From assembly GCA_020740775.1 (NCBI GenBank), contig JAHEWK010000001.1, forward strand, positions 2,170,001-2,234,000: 64,000 bases of DNA, given 5' to 3'. The stretch is from Ilyonectria destructans. Its lineage: Eukaryota > Ascomycota > Sordariomycetes > Hypocreales > Nectriaceae. The first letter of the stretch is position 1, and each line of letters opens with the position of its first letter. Both the position numbers and the translations under genes were made by a program. Shown here in pieces: positions 45,723 through 59,000 of this stretch. A model generated the notes under the pieces. That model had not been told where the DNA came from. It was given only the letters and a program-made list of their open reading frames with translations, and made no database searches.

Positions 45723-48700
45723 ATGTTGAAAGCATCTAGGAGTCAGTACGTTTGCTGGAGGTGCATTGCACAAGGTCGCAATGGCCTACAATCTCCTAGC
45801 GCAGTAGTTGCTCGTCGATTGGATTCTGGGCAAAGAGTTAGTCTTGTCCCAAGCTGGAACATGCCACTAGCCATGATTTACAACTGATCACCTTGATTCC
45901 AGCACTCTGTTACTACACAACAACGCCCATCAGAGCATGGCTTTGGTGCAACAAACATCCCAAAGGCTACCCCTGCGGCACCTCAAGTTCCCGCATATCG
46001 GGATAGACGGCCTGTACGAGAACAGTTACGAGACTGGGTCCCCGAAGGCGACAAGAGTTCCATGGAACACCTCATCCCCGACCGCACCTTCTACGGGAAA
46101 GTAACCAACAGTAACACTAGACCTCAGTCGACAGGTTCCTCAGAACTGGACTATTTCAGATCTTCTCTGGGGGGCATGGCCGACACTCCTGATGGTGCCA
46201 GAAGTGAGGATGCCGAGGTTGCCATCGTTGGCTCTAGTGCCCGGGTTCCTGGCGACCTGGTTGAGATGAAGTTGGTTCTCTAAACCCCCTGCCATCAGCA
46301 TAGCTAAACAATCTCATAGGCAACCTGGTTCTCGTACCCCAGTTTTTGGTATCTATCTGGGTTACTTTGGAGACCGACATCACTTCTATGCCAGCAATGG
46401 CAGGTGGATCATCAGCCTGGGCTTTTCTGCCCTTTTTACGGTGTCCAATTTCGCCACTGCTTCAGAGATACAGCCATTGCTAGCCATGCTCCCGATGAAT
46501 GCCACCTCAGACGACCTTCAGGAGTTGCAGAGAGACGATAAAGGACCTTCGCGGGAGGCTGGTGCTCAGCTGATTAAAAAGATGGGCAAGTTCGTCTCGT
46601 CCGCTGACGAATACTACCAAAACAGTCTCACCAACTTGGATAAAGCGAGGGCTCTGGTCTCGGATGGTAAGAAGACGAAATACCTCAGTCTCTTCGAGAT
46701 TGCCGAGATGCTCTTACCCAAGGCCGCTAGACAGGGCAAGAGCTTCCCACCTGCTGCTCTCTATGCCGTCCACACAGCCCTCTACCGAAATGACTTGATT
46801 TTCCGACCCCTCAGCCCCTCTTCTGACTGTCATCGACGGGACCACCTCTTCGAGGTTTTCCCATACTTTGACATCACAATGATCAATCGTGTTTCCACAC
46901 TCGCACGGGACTACACTGCTGCGAAGAGCGATGACCTACAGGGTCCTTCTCCTGAGGAATTCGCGGAGACGTCGCTGGGTAAGTTCATATTAAAGGCCAG
47001 AAAGGTTGTCAAGGCCAGTCGTGCGAAGCGTTCGTGGACCCCGCATGGAATTCTAGCCCCTTCATCCGGGGTTACTGTGGAGGAAGTAGATTGGTCGAGA
47101 TCCAACATGGACATTATTCGTTACATCGAGTGGTGGGCGAGCTATAACCTCTTTGAGGATTCCTCCCGTTACCACGCCTATGGCTCTATCATCCTCCGAG
47201 CTTTGGATCTATACGACGATGCCGTTCTGGACCAGAGTACCGCTTGGACCTTCCTCCAAGAGCTTGGTCTGATCCCACCGTGGGAGATCCCGTCTCGATA
47301 CACAGTCCGGTTTCCAGGAGTCAAGATCGAGAGAGGCGGGGGCCTGGTTCGTGATACGCCAACTAACCTCGAGGACTCCCGGCGACCCGACATCGCTGCG
47401 GGCGCCAGAAAGGAATGGACGGATGTAAATGTCCTCTGCATTGATGCTCCCTCGACAATGATCATCGATGACGGTGTCTCCCTGGAGAGGACAGAGAAGT
47501 CCGACGAGTTCTGGATCCACATTCACACGGCAGATCCTGCGTCAGGATTGCTGCCAAATTCAGAGTTGGGCAAGTTCATGGAGCTGATACCTGAAAATAT
47601 TTACCTCCCCGGTCACTTTCAAGCCATGTTGCCGTCTGACGTGGGGGTGGACAACTCAAATGACTACAAATCTCAAGGCCTTGTGCAGAGCTATTCCCTA
47701 GCAGCAGGACGGCCGGCTCTGACGTTCAGTGCGAAGGTCAATGAAGCGGGCGAACTCCTCGACTACAAAGTTGAGCCGGGTGTTCTCCACAAAGTGACAT
47801 ATCTGGACCCAGAGGATGTCTCCAAGTTTTGTCAGGAACCCGCACCTCCTGCTGTCCCTGAGATGACTCTCACTGTCGGGACACTTCCGAAGAAGGCCGA
47901 GCTGGCGCCCAACCGGCCGATGATTGCTGCCGAGAACTTGGATGCCGATAGCAAGAAGGACCTCCTGACATTGTATCGCCTTGCTGAGGCCCTCAGGCGG
48001 AAGCGGTTGGATAAGGGAGCGTGGCCCTACTTTACACCTGGACCATCAGTCACAGTTGCATTCGAGGATGTCCCAATGGTGGTAGGATCGTCGACGACCA
48101 CCAAGGTGCTGCCCCCAGATCCATATATCAAGGTCAGCTACGAGTCCTCTAACGGTGCATCGGTGGTTTCCAACACCATGGTGCTCGCCGGTGAGATTGC
48201 GGCGCGGTGGTGTTCCGATCGTGGCATCGCTCTCCCATACCGCAAGGACGCCAACTCGTCGTCCAACTTTGCGGCAATTCAGGAGTACGCCACGAAAGAA
48301 ATCTACCCTCAGCTGAACAAGGGAACGCCAGCGACGGCGGCACAGCGTCAGGAGCTCTCCCATCTTACCGGGGGCATCCAAATCTCGTCGACGCCAGGTC
48401 CTTATTTCATGCTCGGCCTGGACATGTACGCCAAAGCCACGTCCCCGCTGCGTCGCTTCTCCGACCTCATCGTCCATTGGCAAGTGCACGCGGCGCTGGC
48501 TCATGAACGAAAGGTGCAGAGGCGGATCGATGCATCCGTCGATGACCTAGACAGCATCCTCCCCTTTACATCGGAGGGACTCGCTAACACGCTCTCTCTC
48601 CTGCACATGCGCGAGAAGATGGCGCGGGTCGTGTCATACGGTGTCAAGGAGTGGATACTCATGGCACTTGTACGAGCATGGAAATTCGAGAAAACTGATC

Positions 48701-48939
48701 TGGGTCGGATGGTGTTCACAGTTGACTCGCAATGGCGACAGGGTCTGATGGGCCGGATCGACATGTTCAACCTCAATGCCATTATGGACATCGAAGGCAT
48801 CAATTCGCAGGTCCTTGTCAGGAACGTCAAGGTGGGCGACCAATTCGAGGTTGAGCTCGCCGACGTCAACGTTCACTCGCAAACCATCCTCGTCAAGGCC
48901 ACCAAATACCTAGGACACGCCGAGACAGCATCCTCATAA
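45723..48939 (+). CDS. cyt-4: Mitochondrial RNB-domain protein, CYT-4/Dss1 (Msu1)-like
   Basis: RNase II-family component of mitochondrial RNA turnover; in Neurospora CYT-4 affects splicing and processing, and in yeast Dss1 is the exonuclease of the mitochondrial degradosome. Exons are 45723-45836, 45903-46270 and 46320-48939, giving 1033 aa. The first exon encodes a basic N-terminus with WRCIAQGR, consistent with import. The long open frame starting at 46441 is only part of exon 3; upstream exons supply about 160 more residues. The catalytic segment is CIDAPSTMIIDDGVSLE near residue 534, with the two adjacent acidic residues present but Ile where many RNase II enzymes have Asp or Glu. Later conserved segments include YIKVSYESSNGASVVSNTMV and KATSPLRRFSDLIVHWQVHA (the RNB C-terminal arginine motif). 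It ends with a short S1-like region. Confidence 0.92.
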
Positions 48940-51231
48940 GCTGATCGCGGCCACATCTACAGAAACCCCCTCGGGATGTCTGGTTTAGGGCCTGGGGGTC
49001 GCCTAACCTCCAGCGTCCGGGGAACTGCTTCCCTTTCCCGAGTCTCCTCTCTGCTGTACAGTACGTACTCGTCTCCTTCGCGGGCATGCTCTGCCGCGAG
49101 ATGAGCTGCGGAATGACGTGGAGCCTCCCCGCATTCTGGCATTCATTTGCGGGCAGCAATCGCCCCTGCGTTGGACACAAACCCCGTGCCGGCGTCGTCA
49201 ATGCGGGCGATTGGACGCATTGGCCTCCATCGTGGGAACATGCTTTCATCCACGGCCACTCAATGGCCACTCACTCAATGAGGAACAGCAGGACGGCGGC
49301 CGGGCTGTCTTCCGATAGCTTAATTACCTACCGTAGCTCACGGCACTCAATTGATTCAGGCAATGGGAACGGACCGTTGCCACACTTTCCGCTCAGACTT
49401 GGTCGTTACGTACCATGTACCCCGTCCATGGGTATAGGTACTGTCTGTACTGTGCACGCGCTTCCCCACGATGGAGCGGAAACGTACGACGTGTGATTCG
49501 ATCCAACGCAGTGAATGAGTGACCTTGTTCCCTGCCCGCTGGAAGCCTAACGGCCCCCCGTGAGCGCGCGGCTGATTGGCATCGTTGGCATCCATCCCCA
49601 TGACAAGTGCGGCCGGCGAGTTGATTGCTGGAGAGTCCCGTCCACTCGGTCAATCCGCCTCGGTTTTAGTGCACGTGGGTTGTAAATACGGGTCACGCGC
49701 GCACCTTTCCCGCGAGAGGAACACAGACCAGCGGCGCCCGGTCCCCAACAGTTTTTTCTCTCTTACTGCGTAGGGTAGGTACTCCTCACCTCACCTGCAT
49801 CACGGGCGATTCCCCGGCGACGCCTATTCGCCCTCGGCCCTGGGGGACCCTGGGTGGCGGGGGCCGCGGAGCAGCAAAAACGAGGCTGATTTCATGCCCT
49901 GGAAGCCGCGGTGGCGAGACCCGAAAGGCGGGACGGGTCTGCAACTTGCAACTTGGCGGTAGTTGTGGCTCCGTACCTTTCTTCCACTTCCGCTTCCCTT
50001 CCCCATTACGGATTCTGACCGACTCTGACTCCGCGACGACTTTTTGGGGCGGTACTTGTGCGCCAGTGTCTGTCAGCCAGTGCCAGCCAGTACCGCCAGC
50101 CAGTACCAACACCTAGTCAGTCTCAGCCAGCGCCAACAAGTCCACACTCCCATCCGCTCGCTGTCCGTCACGAGGAGAGAAGACATAATGCGCGCTTTTG
50201 ATGCATCATCCCCATATCAGGTGTAAAACTCTGGTAAACTCTTTTTTATGATTCCCGCCGAGTGCGCGTGATTTTCCATGCCGTGCCTTGCCTCCTCCCC
50301 CCAAACCCAGACCTATGGACAATGAATACACAAACGCACTGGAAATCTGCCCTTATTTGCTTTGCTCTTCGCTTTCCATTTCCTTCGCCGTTTACCAGTT
50401 GCCGTTCCTTTATTCCCTTTGCCGTAATCGCCCCGTGCCGCCCTCCAATTCGTAGCCCCCACTCTCCTGGGATATCATGAAGAAACTGCCAGAATCAGAA
50501 AAATATTGTTGTAACGCCAAAGGTCCCCCGGGCCCGTTGCCCCCATGGTCCGTCCATCCGTATCCATTCCCTCACGTCCTTCTTGTTGAGGCCGTGAGGG
50601 GCGGTCACGAGGCCGTTTCGTGAGGCGGTAATGTTGTCGATCCAGTAACCTTCCAGTAGCCCTGGTACTGGCTCCGGCACCGGCCACTGTGTCCGCTGCT
50701 CCGGCCCTTGATTGTTGTCACTCGTACTCGTACACAGCCCCCCTTTGCGCTCCTCGGCTCCTCGTGATCGCTCCCTCAGTGCTTCACAGGCTCTTTTCAT
50801 CAAGAGCGTCGCTTTTCTGTATTCCGGTTCCGCCTCTCTCTCGCTTCCACCATGTCTGTTTCATCTCGTACAGACCCTGTATGATAAATAGGTCGAATCA
50901 AAATCGCTTTCCAAGTGCTGTCGTGACGTTGGCCCGGGACCCAGTTGTAACCTGAATGTCCTCGAGACGCGATGATTCTGATAAATAAATGTCGTGGGGA
51001 ATGCCAGCAACCATGAATGAGATGCTCGTATCAAGTAATGCGCCTTTCTTCAAAGCTGCCTCTCCAAAATGAGTTGCAGCGCATCGGAACTGTCCTCGTT
51101 TCTGAGTGGCCTTTGGGCAACTCGTCGTGTGAGATGACCCTGGTAGGTGAAATTGCCGACACATGCTAAGCCATTAGATATTAGAGTTAGGTTCCTCGGC
51201 CGCCGTAATGGATGGCTTGGAGACCACCCTA
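48940..51231. other. Convergent intergenic region
   Basis: About 2.3 kb between the 3' ends of the RNB gene and the Reg1-like gene, with no supported gene. AGCCAGT/CAGCCAGTACC words repeat between about 50075 and 50125. A second, unseen gene would have to be very short or RNA-only. Confidence 0.5.
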
Positions 51232-53026
51232 TTACTTCCTCCAGCCCACATTCCAGATGACGTGGGCAATGTCGCGGGCTGTGTTGACTGTGTCAATTAC
51301 TCGGCCAAAGATGCCCTCGCCATTTGCTGGGTCACCTTCCTCGTATGGCATGAGCATCCCCGAGGGTGTGCGTCGCATGCCAGCAGGGTCGTCACACAGA
51401 CTAGTGGAAGAGACGGATCGCTGGAGTCCGCCATTGGAACCATCCGCAGGTGGCGATGCCCAGCCAGCTCTGGGGCTCAACAATGCGTCATCCAGGCCCT
51501 CATCGTCCTCCTCTTCGCCAAAGAAGAACTTGCCGGAATGTTTTGAGGGTCGGAGTGTCTCCTGCGACGAGGATGGGGACATGAGGGGGCTTCGTGAGTG
51601 CTTCATGGCCGTTTCCTTGGGCTCAGGTGTGTCCTCTCGGTACTTCAGGGTAGTTGATGGGAGCTTGGCGATCGTCTTGCCTTCGGCAGTCTTGGTCTTG
51701 CATGCTCTCTTTCTGATGACAGGCCGCTTCTTGCTCGTCATACGCTTCATCATAACTCCATCATCCGAGTCACTGTCATCGCCGAATGGGTCAGACTCCA
51801 CGGCAACATCATCTTCATCGTCGTCACCCTTAACATCAACGGCGATGCATTGTTCGACTTGCTCGTTGAAGTGAATGTGTTTCCGCTCAGTGCTTGGTGA
51901 GGTGATCCCGGAAGACTCCGTCGAGGGAGCCAGACTGCTGCTCTCCCCACTCATTCTCCTTGATGAGAAGGGATACGCAAAGTAATCCGTGGCCGCACGT
52001 CCCATACGGGGCCTCAAGATTCCTCTAGTTTCCTGGGCTTGGACAGCTGCTGTCGCTTGCTTTAGTAGTGAGGCAGTAGACAATGATCTCTGAAGCATGA
52101 CTTCCGACATGCTCCTCTTCTTGAGGATGGGCTTCTTGTGAAGGTTGATGAGCGAGTCAGCCTTAGAGAGTGACAGACTTGATGGTTCGGTCTGGGTATC
52201 ATGGATGGGCCTGTTGCCTGACTGGAGGGGGCCATACAGCCAAGTCACATCGCAGTCCTTGAGCCTAGGAGGTGTTAGTACTGGACGCAGAACAAACTGA
52301 GTGAGCAGGAGTGTACCAATTGAGGGATTCGGGTGAAATCGTCTTGAGATTGTTCTTGGCTTTCATCCACGTTCTCCAGGAAGCGTTCTCCAATCGGGCG
52401 CTGTTGGCAAACTCTCCGCGCCGGGTCACAATGTACCTCCAAGAGGACCAAATATCTTCTTCCCGCCATTCGTGGGACAGATAGTCGACCTGGCGCGACG
52501 GCCTAGTCGAAACAGCAGTGTCATCTTCTGCGTGGTCGCCAAACTCGGGGGTGCCAGGTCTTGAGGTGTTGTTGGAACCGTCGTCGGAGCTCCCGTGATC
52601 GGCAGGTGAAACAGTGTAAGAGTCGCCAGTCCGGGGACTCGGAGGAGGCTCCAGGTTGTCGTCCGGGTGGAGTTGTGGGTGGACAAAGAGCTTCTCCTGG
52701 GCAAAGGAAGGGAACATGAAGTGGTCTTCGGGAGATTCTGCAAGACCCAGGTGGTCGTCGTATTCGGAGGCAATGGAAAGATTGGTAGCCGGGGTGGAGG
52801 CGCAAGACAGGTCGGTGGAATCAGCGTGAACGGTGCGTGGGGAGGAAGGGGCTGAAGAGGATGTGGAATCGGAATAGGTCTTGGTAGGAGTGCCGTAGGA
52901 GTCGTTGAGGTGGGAGGCTGTAGAGAATGCGGAGGATGCGGAGACGAAGTTGGCGGAGGAGTGGGAGCGCCTGAGGGACGAGGCGGCAAAGTAACCACTG
53001 TCGTCCGAGGTAAGAACGACGGCCAT
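51232..53026 (-). CDS. reg1: PP1 regulatory subunit, Reg1-like (PF08550/DUF1752)
   Basis: Targets protein phosphatase 1 (Glc7) in glucose repression and Snf1 inactivation in yeast; probably a carbon-signalling regulator here. Minus-strand exons are 53026-52317 and 52264-51232 (580 aa), joined as LNW to LKDCDVTWLYG. The N-terminal 175 residues are Ser/Thr/Pro-rich. The conserved DUF1752 block starts at about residue 180 with VDYLSHEWREEDIWSSWRY, continues SARLENASWRTWMKAKNNL and crosses the intron. The PP1 contact motif KHIHFNEQVEQC is at about residue 364, followed by acidic clusters, a basic KKRPVIRKRACKTK stretch and a C-terminal amphipathic helix ending VIWNVGWRK. An in-frame ATG at 53074 would add 16 residues; MAVVLTSDD is chosen as the usual family start. 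Confidence 0.92.
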
Positions 53027-56000
53027 GATGGAAGACGATGGGGGTCCGCAGACGGGACCGTGACGCCGCAGCACCCGAAGAAATACTTTGCGGTTACAGA
53101 CTCATGAGTGTCTATGAGATGGATGTTGAGACAAGATGGGATTTGGCGTGGGGAGGAAGAAGATGGGTTTGCCGACGGGTGGGGGGCGGGTTATAGGGAG
53201 CGCCGGGCAGGTGGTAGAAATGGTTTGGGACTAGTTTGGTGGTACCGAGTACTTCCACCTCCGTACGCGACGACGAGCGAGTGATGGGTCTTGAACCTGG
53301 TCGAGGCGTGGTGGCGTTGGAGCAGATTATGCCCCAGGCGGTGACGAATTTCGTGGGGGAAAAGAAAGGACGGCAGTCGGACCGGGGGTAGGGTGATGCA
53401 ATGCGAGTGCGCCCGATTGTGTGATTGACGATGAGCGAGCGCTCCCTGTCTTTATGTAGTGCTGTTTGTTGCTGTTGAGAGTCCAGGAAGAGGAGGCCGA
53501 GGAGGAAGACCAGGAATAAACGGGAATGGAAGGAAGATGGGGTGGGAGCCAGGAGGATGCAAGTAGAGATAAGGGACAAGAGGCACGCAGTATTCATACA
53601 CGGGGGTGCAAGTTGGAAGAGGATGGGAGGGGAAGGGGAGGGGAGGGGACGAAGTCAATACAACTTGGCGACCGAAGAGGGCCTAGGATCGATTGGGGAC
53701 GAGACAGGCGAACGGTATCCGTACTGTCCAGCGTCGAAGGGAACAAGAAGCGAGAGTAGACTCAGTAGAGTGCGGCGGGTGAAGACGGATCGGCGCTTGT
53801 TTCTGGCGGATTTGCTCTGCGCAAGGGCATGGGATGGGTATGAGATGGGACCGGCAGGACGGTGCAGAGTGAGGTGCAGAGTGTGCATGCCTGCAGACTA
53901 GAGCCCCAGGCACTGTAGGTCCCCAAGCCCCCCCCCCAGATGTCTCGCCCTCGGCCCCCGGGAGGAACACTCACGCACGCAGAACGCCCTGGACTCGAAC
54001 CGGGACTGGATTGGACGGTTGGCGTAAAACAGACTAGAGGCTGATTGAGGGGCGACGAGACTCGAGACTGAGCACTGAGTATGTGCCGGGGTTGTCACGC
54101 CAGGGCCGCCCAAGCCCAGGTCTCGCTTCTCCACCGGCCGGTCGGGTTGACGGGCGAGGGAGGTGTGGACGTCCCTGTGGGAGGGGGAGTGCGTTGTACT
54201 GTTGTACTGGAGTGCCGGATTGACGCTGTATCGCAGTATCTCTGTATGCGCAGAGCTAAATTCAGTCTGTACTGGCGATGGTAGGGTAGGGGTTAGATGT
54301 GGAGAGCGAGAGCCAAGTCTAGACGGTTTCTAACTATCACACTCACTCTCTCATTCTGTCGTCACCTCCCCTGGCATTTTCTGCTTTTCTCGCTCTCTTC
54401 GCAGCAGCACGTCCATGGCACGGACAGCAAACGCAGTCCCAGCAAACTGCCTTCCGAGTAAAGTAAAGGGTGATTGAGTCCAGGTGTGGGTGGAGGCGTG
54501 GTGGTGGTTCTTCGGCCTCCAGAGGGGGGCGTGGGGTGTGGCTAAAAGCGTGGGAGGTCAGTGGACAGTAGCGTAGCGTGGGTGTTGTCTTTGCGATATC
54601 AGAGTGTGTGACTGCGTGTGGCTCCTGTTCTGGCTCTGCTTTTGGAGTCTGTGTGTCGAACATACCTTGCGGCGCGTGGAGGTGGGATGGAGGGAGGGTT
54701 CGCGGACGTCAAGTCGCTGTAAAGTCAGTCTGCGGCCCCTGTGGATTGCGCGAGCGTGGGTGTGTCCACTTTTGCGTGGGCGTACGAAGGCAGCGACGGG
54801 AATGAGGATGTTATCGGGTTCCGGGACACCAAAGTCCGCGCCCTGGCTCGAGACGAGAGAGAGAGGCTCGGCATAGCGACGGAGGCAATCAAGGGAGACC
54901 GGTCCAAGGTGAACGGAACGCCATAATCAGTCTGAATTCGCCGCAGACGACGCCGTTATGCGATGCGATGCCCAGTTACTGCACAACACCCAGACGACCT
55001 ACAATACTGTACGCGGCGGCAGCACACACACTACGGCGCCGGCCACTCGCTGTACCCCAACTGTGCATAGCGGGCCGGGGCCAGGGCACACCGCGAACAT
55101 GCTGCGCAGCTGACTGACAGCACACGGGCAGCATCACCCGCAGCAACAAAAGAGCCCGGGGCCCCCAGGCACGTCGAGGCCGCGGACGGTGCACGGCTGC
55201 AAACATGATGGCAAAACGGGTCGGTGTCATTTGCATTTGGTGCTTCATGACCGGGGAATTTGATGAATTGAATGAATTACTTGAATCAAGGACCAAGGGC
55301 TGGCAGGGTACCTAGTATACGACCGCTAACAGGAAAAAACTCCACTGTCCGTGTCCGGGGGCGTCCCGAGAGCACCGCGGCGCCGCCCACTCACTCTGTG
55401 CCCAACGGCTCCTTAATTATGACTTCTGTCCGTGACCGAGCTCGCGACCGAGGGCCACGGGACGGGGGGTCCGTAATTGGATTGCCTCCCCCGCTCAAAG
55501 AGAAATCTCCTGTCCCGTCTCCTGACCGGCGAGGGTGCCACGGTCCCAAGGTGACGAGGTGCAGAGGTAACTGTACCGCGGCGTGCCTGGGCGGAGGGAT
55601 CCTCATGACGAAGAAACGACGCCGTTTCCCGTCAGGGCCCCCTTCAGCCGCAGTGTCGCAGCAGCACGACATGGCAGGTTGCTCGTTCCGTGCTTCCGCG
55701 CTTCGTCAGGCACTTCAGAACCCCCGAGCCCGGGGCCCGGCGGAAGCGGAGGGTCTCGTGCAAGGGGAACGAACGTGATGCTGGGTCCGTTGGGCACGAG
55801 GACGCTCGGAACTCCATCTAAGTCGAGAGTAGGGGCAAGGGGGCAAACCCGTGGTTGGAGGCGACAGACATGGCCGCGATTGAAAATGCTAGCCGAGGAC
55901 CAGCGGACGTTGCAGTCATACCTGAATTGTCCCTCGGCAGCATGACATGGCATTGGAGTCACTCAGCTAATCGATGCCCTCGCCCTCTCTCTTTACCTAA

Positions 56001-59000
56001 GAGCTACTACCTTCTCCTCTCTTACACGCTCTGCGGGCTCTAAGTTACCTCTTTCTGGCTCGCTGCTGGAATTCAGTCTCCAACTGCCAGATCCGACATG
56101 CCTGGCTAGGGGCAACCCAACGGAGCGGTCCACGATGGAGGCCACGCCAGCGCCCCGGGGCCCACGACTAGTTCCCCCGACGGCCCCAAGCGGCCCAGCG
56201 AACTGGACCAGACGGAGGTCGAGCAGGGATGGGAGGCGCCAAAATGAAAATCCTGCACCGTCGCCTGCTGCTGGGACGCGCCAAGCATCGTCGGATTTTT
56301 TCTTCCTCGCCGTCGGCTGGCTTGCCAACATGGAGGCGAAGCGGGGACGGGTTCCAGAAGCAGCGCGTCTAGTCCCACCGAGACCATCCCCTGGCCGGGG
56401 ATTCGAGCATGGGGCTGTATTGGACAGGGCCGTAAATTGGGCTCGAAAGAAGAAGGAAATATGAAAGAAAAAAACTTCTTTGCAATTTCTGAAGCCGCCT
56501 GAATCCTCGACGCTTTCCGGGGTTGCTCAGATGCGGCTGTGCCTGGGCACTGGGCACTGGTGCTGTCTCACCGTGCAAGGGGAATGTTTGCGACGACCCT
56601 GAGTATGCCCAATTTGGCCATCTTGAAGCGCGGCATTGTAAGCCCGAGCAACGAGCACTTTCCCTCTCCCGTATTGTCTAGACTATGGCTGCGTGACGTC
56701 TTCCATCCCCCTCGATCGCGACATGTCGCCTCCAGGTCCTGAAAAGCCCATTGCTCGAGTACGAAGAGACAATGGCAATACTAAGGAGAGTCTGGCATCA
56801 TTGGGCCGTCGTTGGTTTTCCCTGGGTAGCAATAGAACTCTGATAACATGTTACTCTCGGACAGCATAGCCTTCGTGTGTACGAAGTATGACAGAGGTAT
56901 GAGTGGATGGACCCCATATTAGTCGGAGTGCATGCCGACGGGACGTGTAGGAAGAGCCTCCTCCACGATTCAAGTGGAGAAGGGCCAAGTCTTCAACCGA
57001 AACCTTGCTCCTGAGCGAGCCCGGCATGTACGAGTACGGCCAACGTAGGGTAGGCGTAGCTTTGTTGGCTGCTTCAACGTCAAAGAGGGGATTACTGCGT
57101 TACGAGGCACTTTCTGTCCTCGACAGACCCAGGCGTGCCTGGATGGAGACTGCGGGCCGGGAGTTGAATGCATTGTTGTAAATAGCCCTCTGGATGATGT
57201 GTCCGCCCAGGCTCAATACGTAAGATGGAACCTACTATGTTGGGGCCACCTCATTGACTTTGCCACCAACTGCAGCAATTTTTGCAACCATCAGCCACCA
57301 ACAAGACCACCACGGGGGCCACCAAAGAGGGGAATAATCAAGCCTTCGTTTCCCCATCTGTCGATATGCATTCGAGTGCCGTGAGTGGCTTCGTACCTAC
57401 TTCGGCCACAATATGGGTAGCTGTTGCATCACAGGAATGCACCAAGAGCGCCTCTGGCGAATTGTAGATACGGACACGGGTTGCTTACTCGTCTTAGTGT
57501 CATTAAACTCCCGGGGGAATTGTCTATTACATTATGCCTTGTAGGTTTGCTTCTCGCTGAGGGAAGAGTGAACGGTTCGATATTGGATCTTGGACTTCTT
57601 GGTGGACGGAGATCATTACGAAAACGGTATTCGTCTCGTCCCCCGTACCTGGCTAGGTCGCTGTATGACCAAGGTATGATACAGAACTGAAGATTCAGTC
57701 GTAAATGATAGCATTCCGATCGCGCACAAAGCGAGCCTAGACCAATTGCCGACCCAACGAGGCAACATTCTAAGCAGAAATCGTATCACTTTACAGATGC
57801 CGCGGTGCTTCCGTGCCGCTGTGGCTGACGCCCGAAGCTCCTTTGAGCCGTAGCCAAAGCCATCCCCTCCCGGTCCCGCTGCATCGCACCTCGTCGTCGT
57901 CCCGTGACCTGCAGTTGAAGCCTCCATGAGCATCGTGGCACCGACTTATCCCGCGATGCGACCACTGACTCAGAGGACAAGCGAGCCCGGCTTGAGGTAT
58001 TGAAGAGCATGGCACGACAGCCAGCGTGGACAGTAGGCCGAATTGGGTGACCCCGTGTTTGGATCGGTATGTATTCTTGGTGTTTCGCTGGTTGGTTGGT
58101 GGTAAATTCTCTTGGGTTTTGCTGTTGCCTGCCCTGTGTCCAGTTCCAGAAGCCCGAAACCACTGTAGGCCCTGGAAGACCGCTGGCTTCAGCGAGTGGC
58201 TCCTGGAGAGACTCAGGTCAGACACGCAGGCGCCCCAATCTGCTGTCCCCCATCCAAACCCCAGACTCCCCCAGAAATCACTCCCTGGCGCCCTGACGCC
58301 CCCGGATCACGCCCCCCCGGGCCAGTTATCCGGATGAACGACGCTTGTTTGTCTCTGATCGAGCCCCAGCCATGTCTTAGGTTGCGATGCAAGCGAAGTC
58401 CTTGACCTGTGTGACCGTGTTGCTCACCGCGGTGTGATCCCGGCGTCCGAGCCACAGCTACGTAGCCATTACTGTACACCTTGGCCATCTCACTCGTCGC
58501 GGCGCCCGGGTTCCGGGGCGTTGATTTTGCCTCCCCTCTCGGACCGTCCTCCGTCGAAACTCTCCTGCTCAGTTTTCTCCTTGCGCACGCTCGGCCTTCT
58601 TCCGATGGCCTCATCCACCAGCCGTGCGCGGTCTCCCTTTGGTAGGCGGGTCAGCCCGAGCCGTACGGTTGTACGTAACTTAGCAGGTTGGCTGGCTAGT
58701 CGAAATGCATTCGCCTCCTCTTCAAGCCAAAGCCACCGCCAAAGTCAACGCCAAAGGGCAGGGCTCACCACAGGACGCGCCAGACGCCAGCGTCCTCACG
58801 CCATCATGCTGACGATACCACCATAGGGCATGGAGCATGGACGACCATGGCGCATGGACCATGGGGATCGGAGCCTGTTGTGAAACGTCTGCACGCTCCT
58901 TCAAGAGCCAATCCACGTTGTGCTATCTGACGTTTCATTCGCTTCGGCCATTGGTCAACTCCGACCCATCATCATTCTTTAACCTCGTCGCACGCACACT

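Noticed and set aside
53940..54040. A minus-strand T-arm-like CCCGGTTCGAGTCCAGGG
   Set aside because: No matching D arm or anticodon arm could be folded next to it, and the stem has a mismatch.
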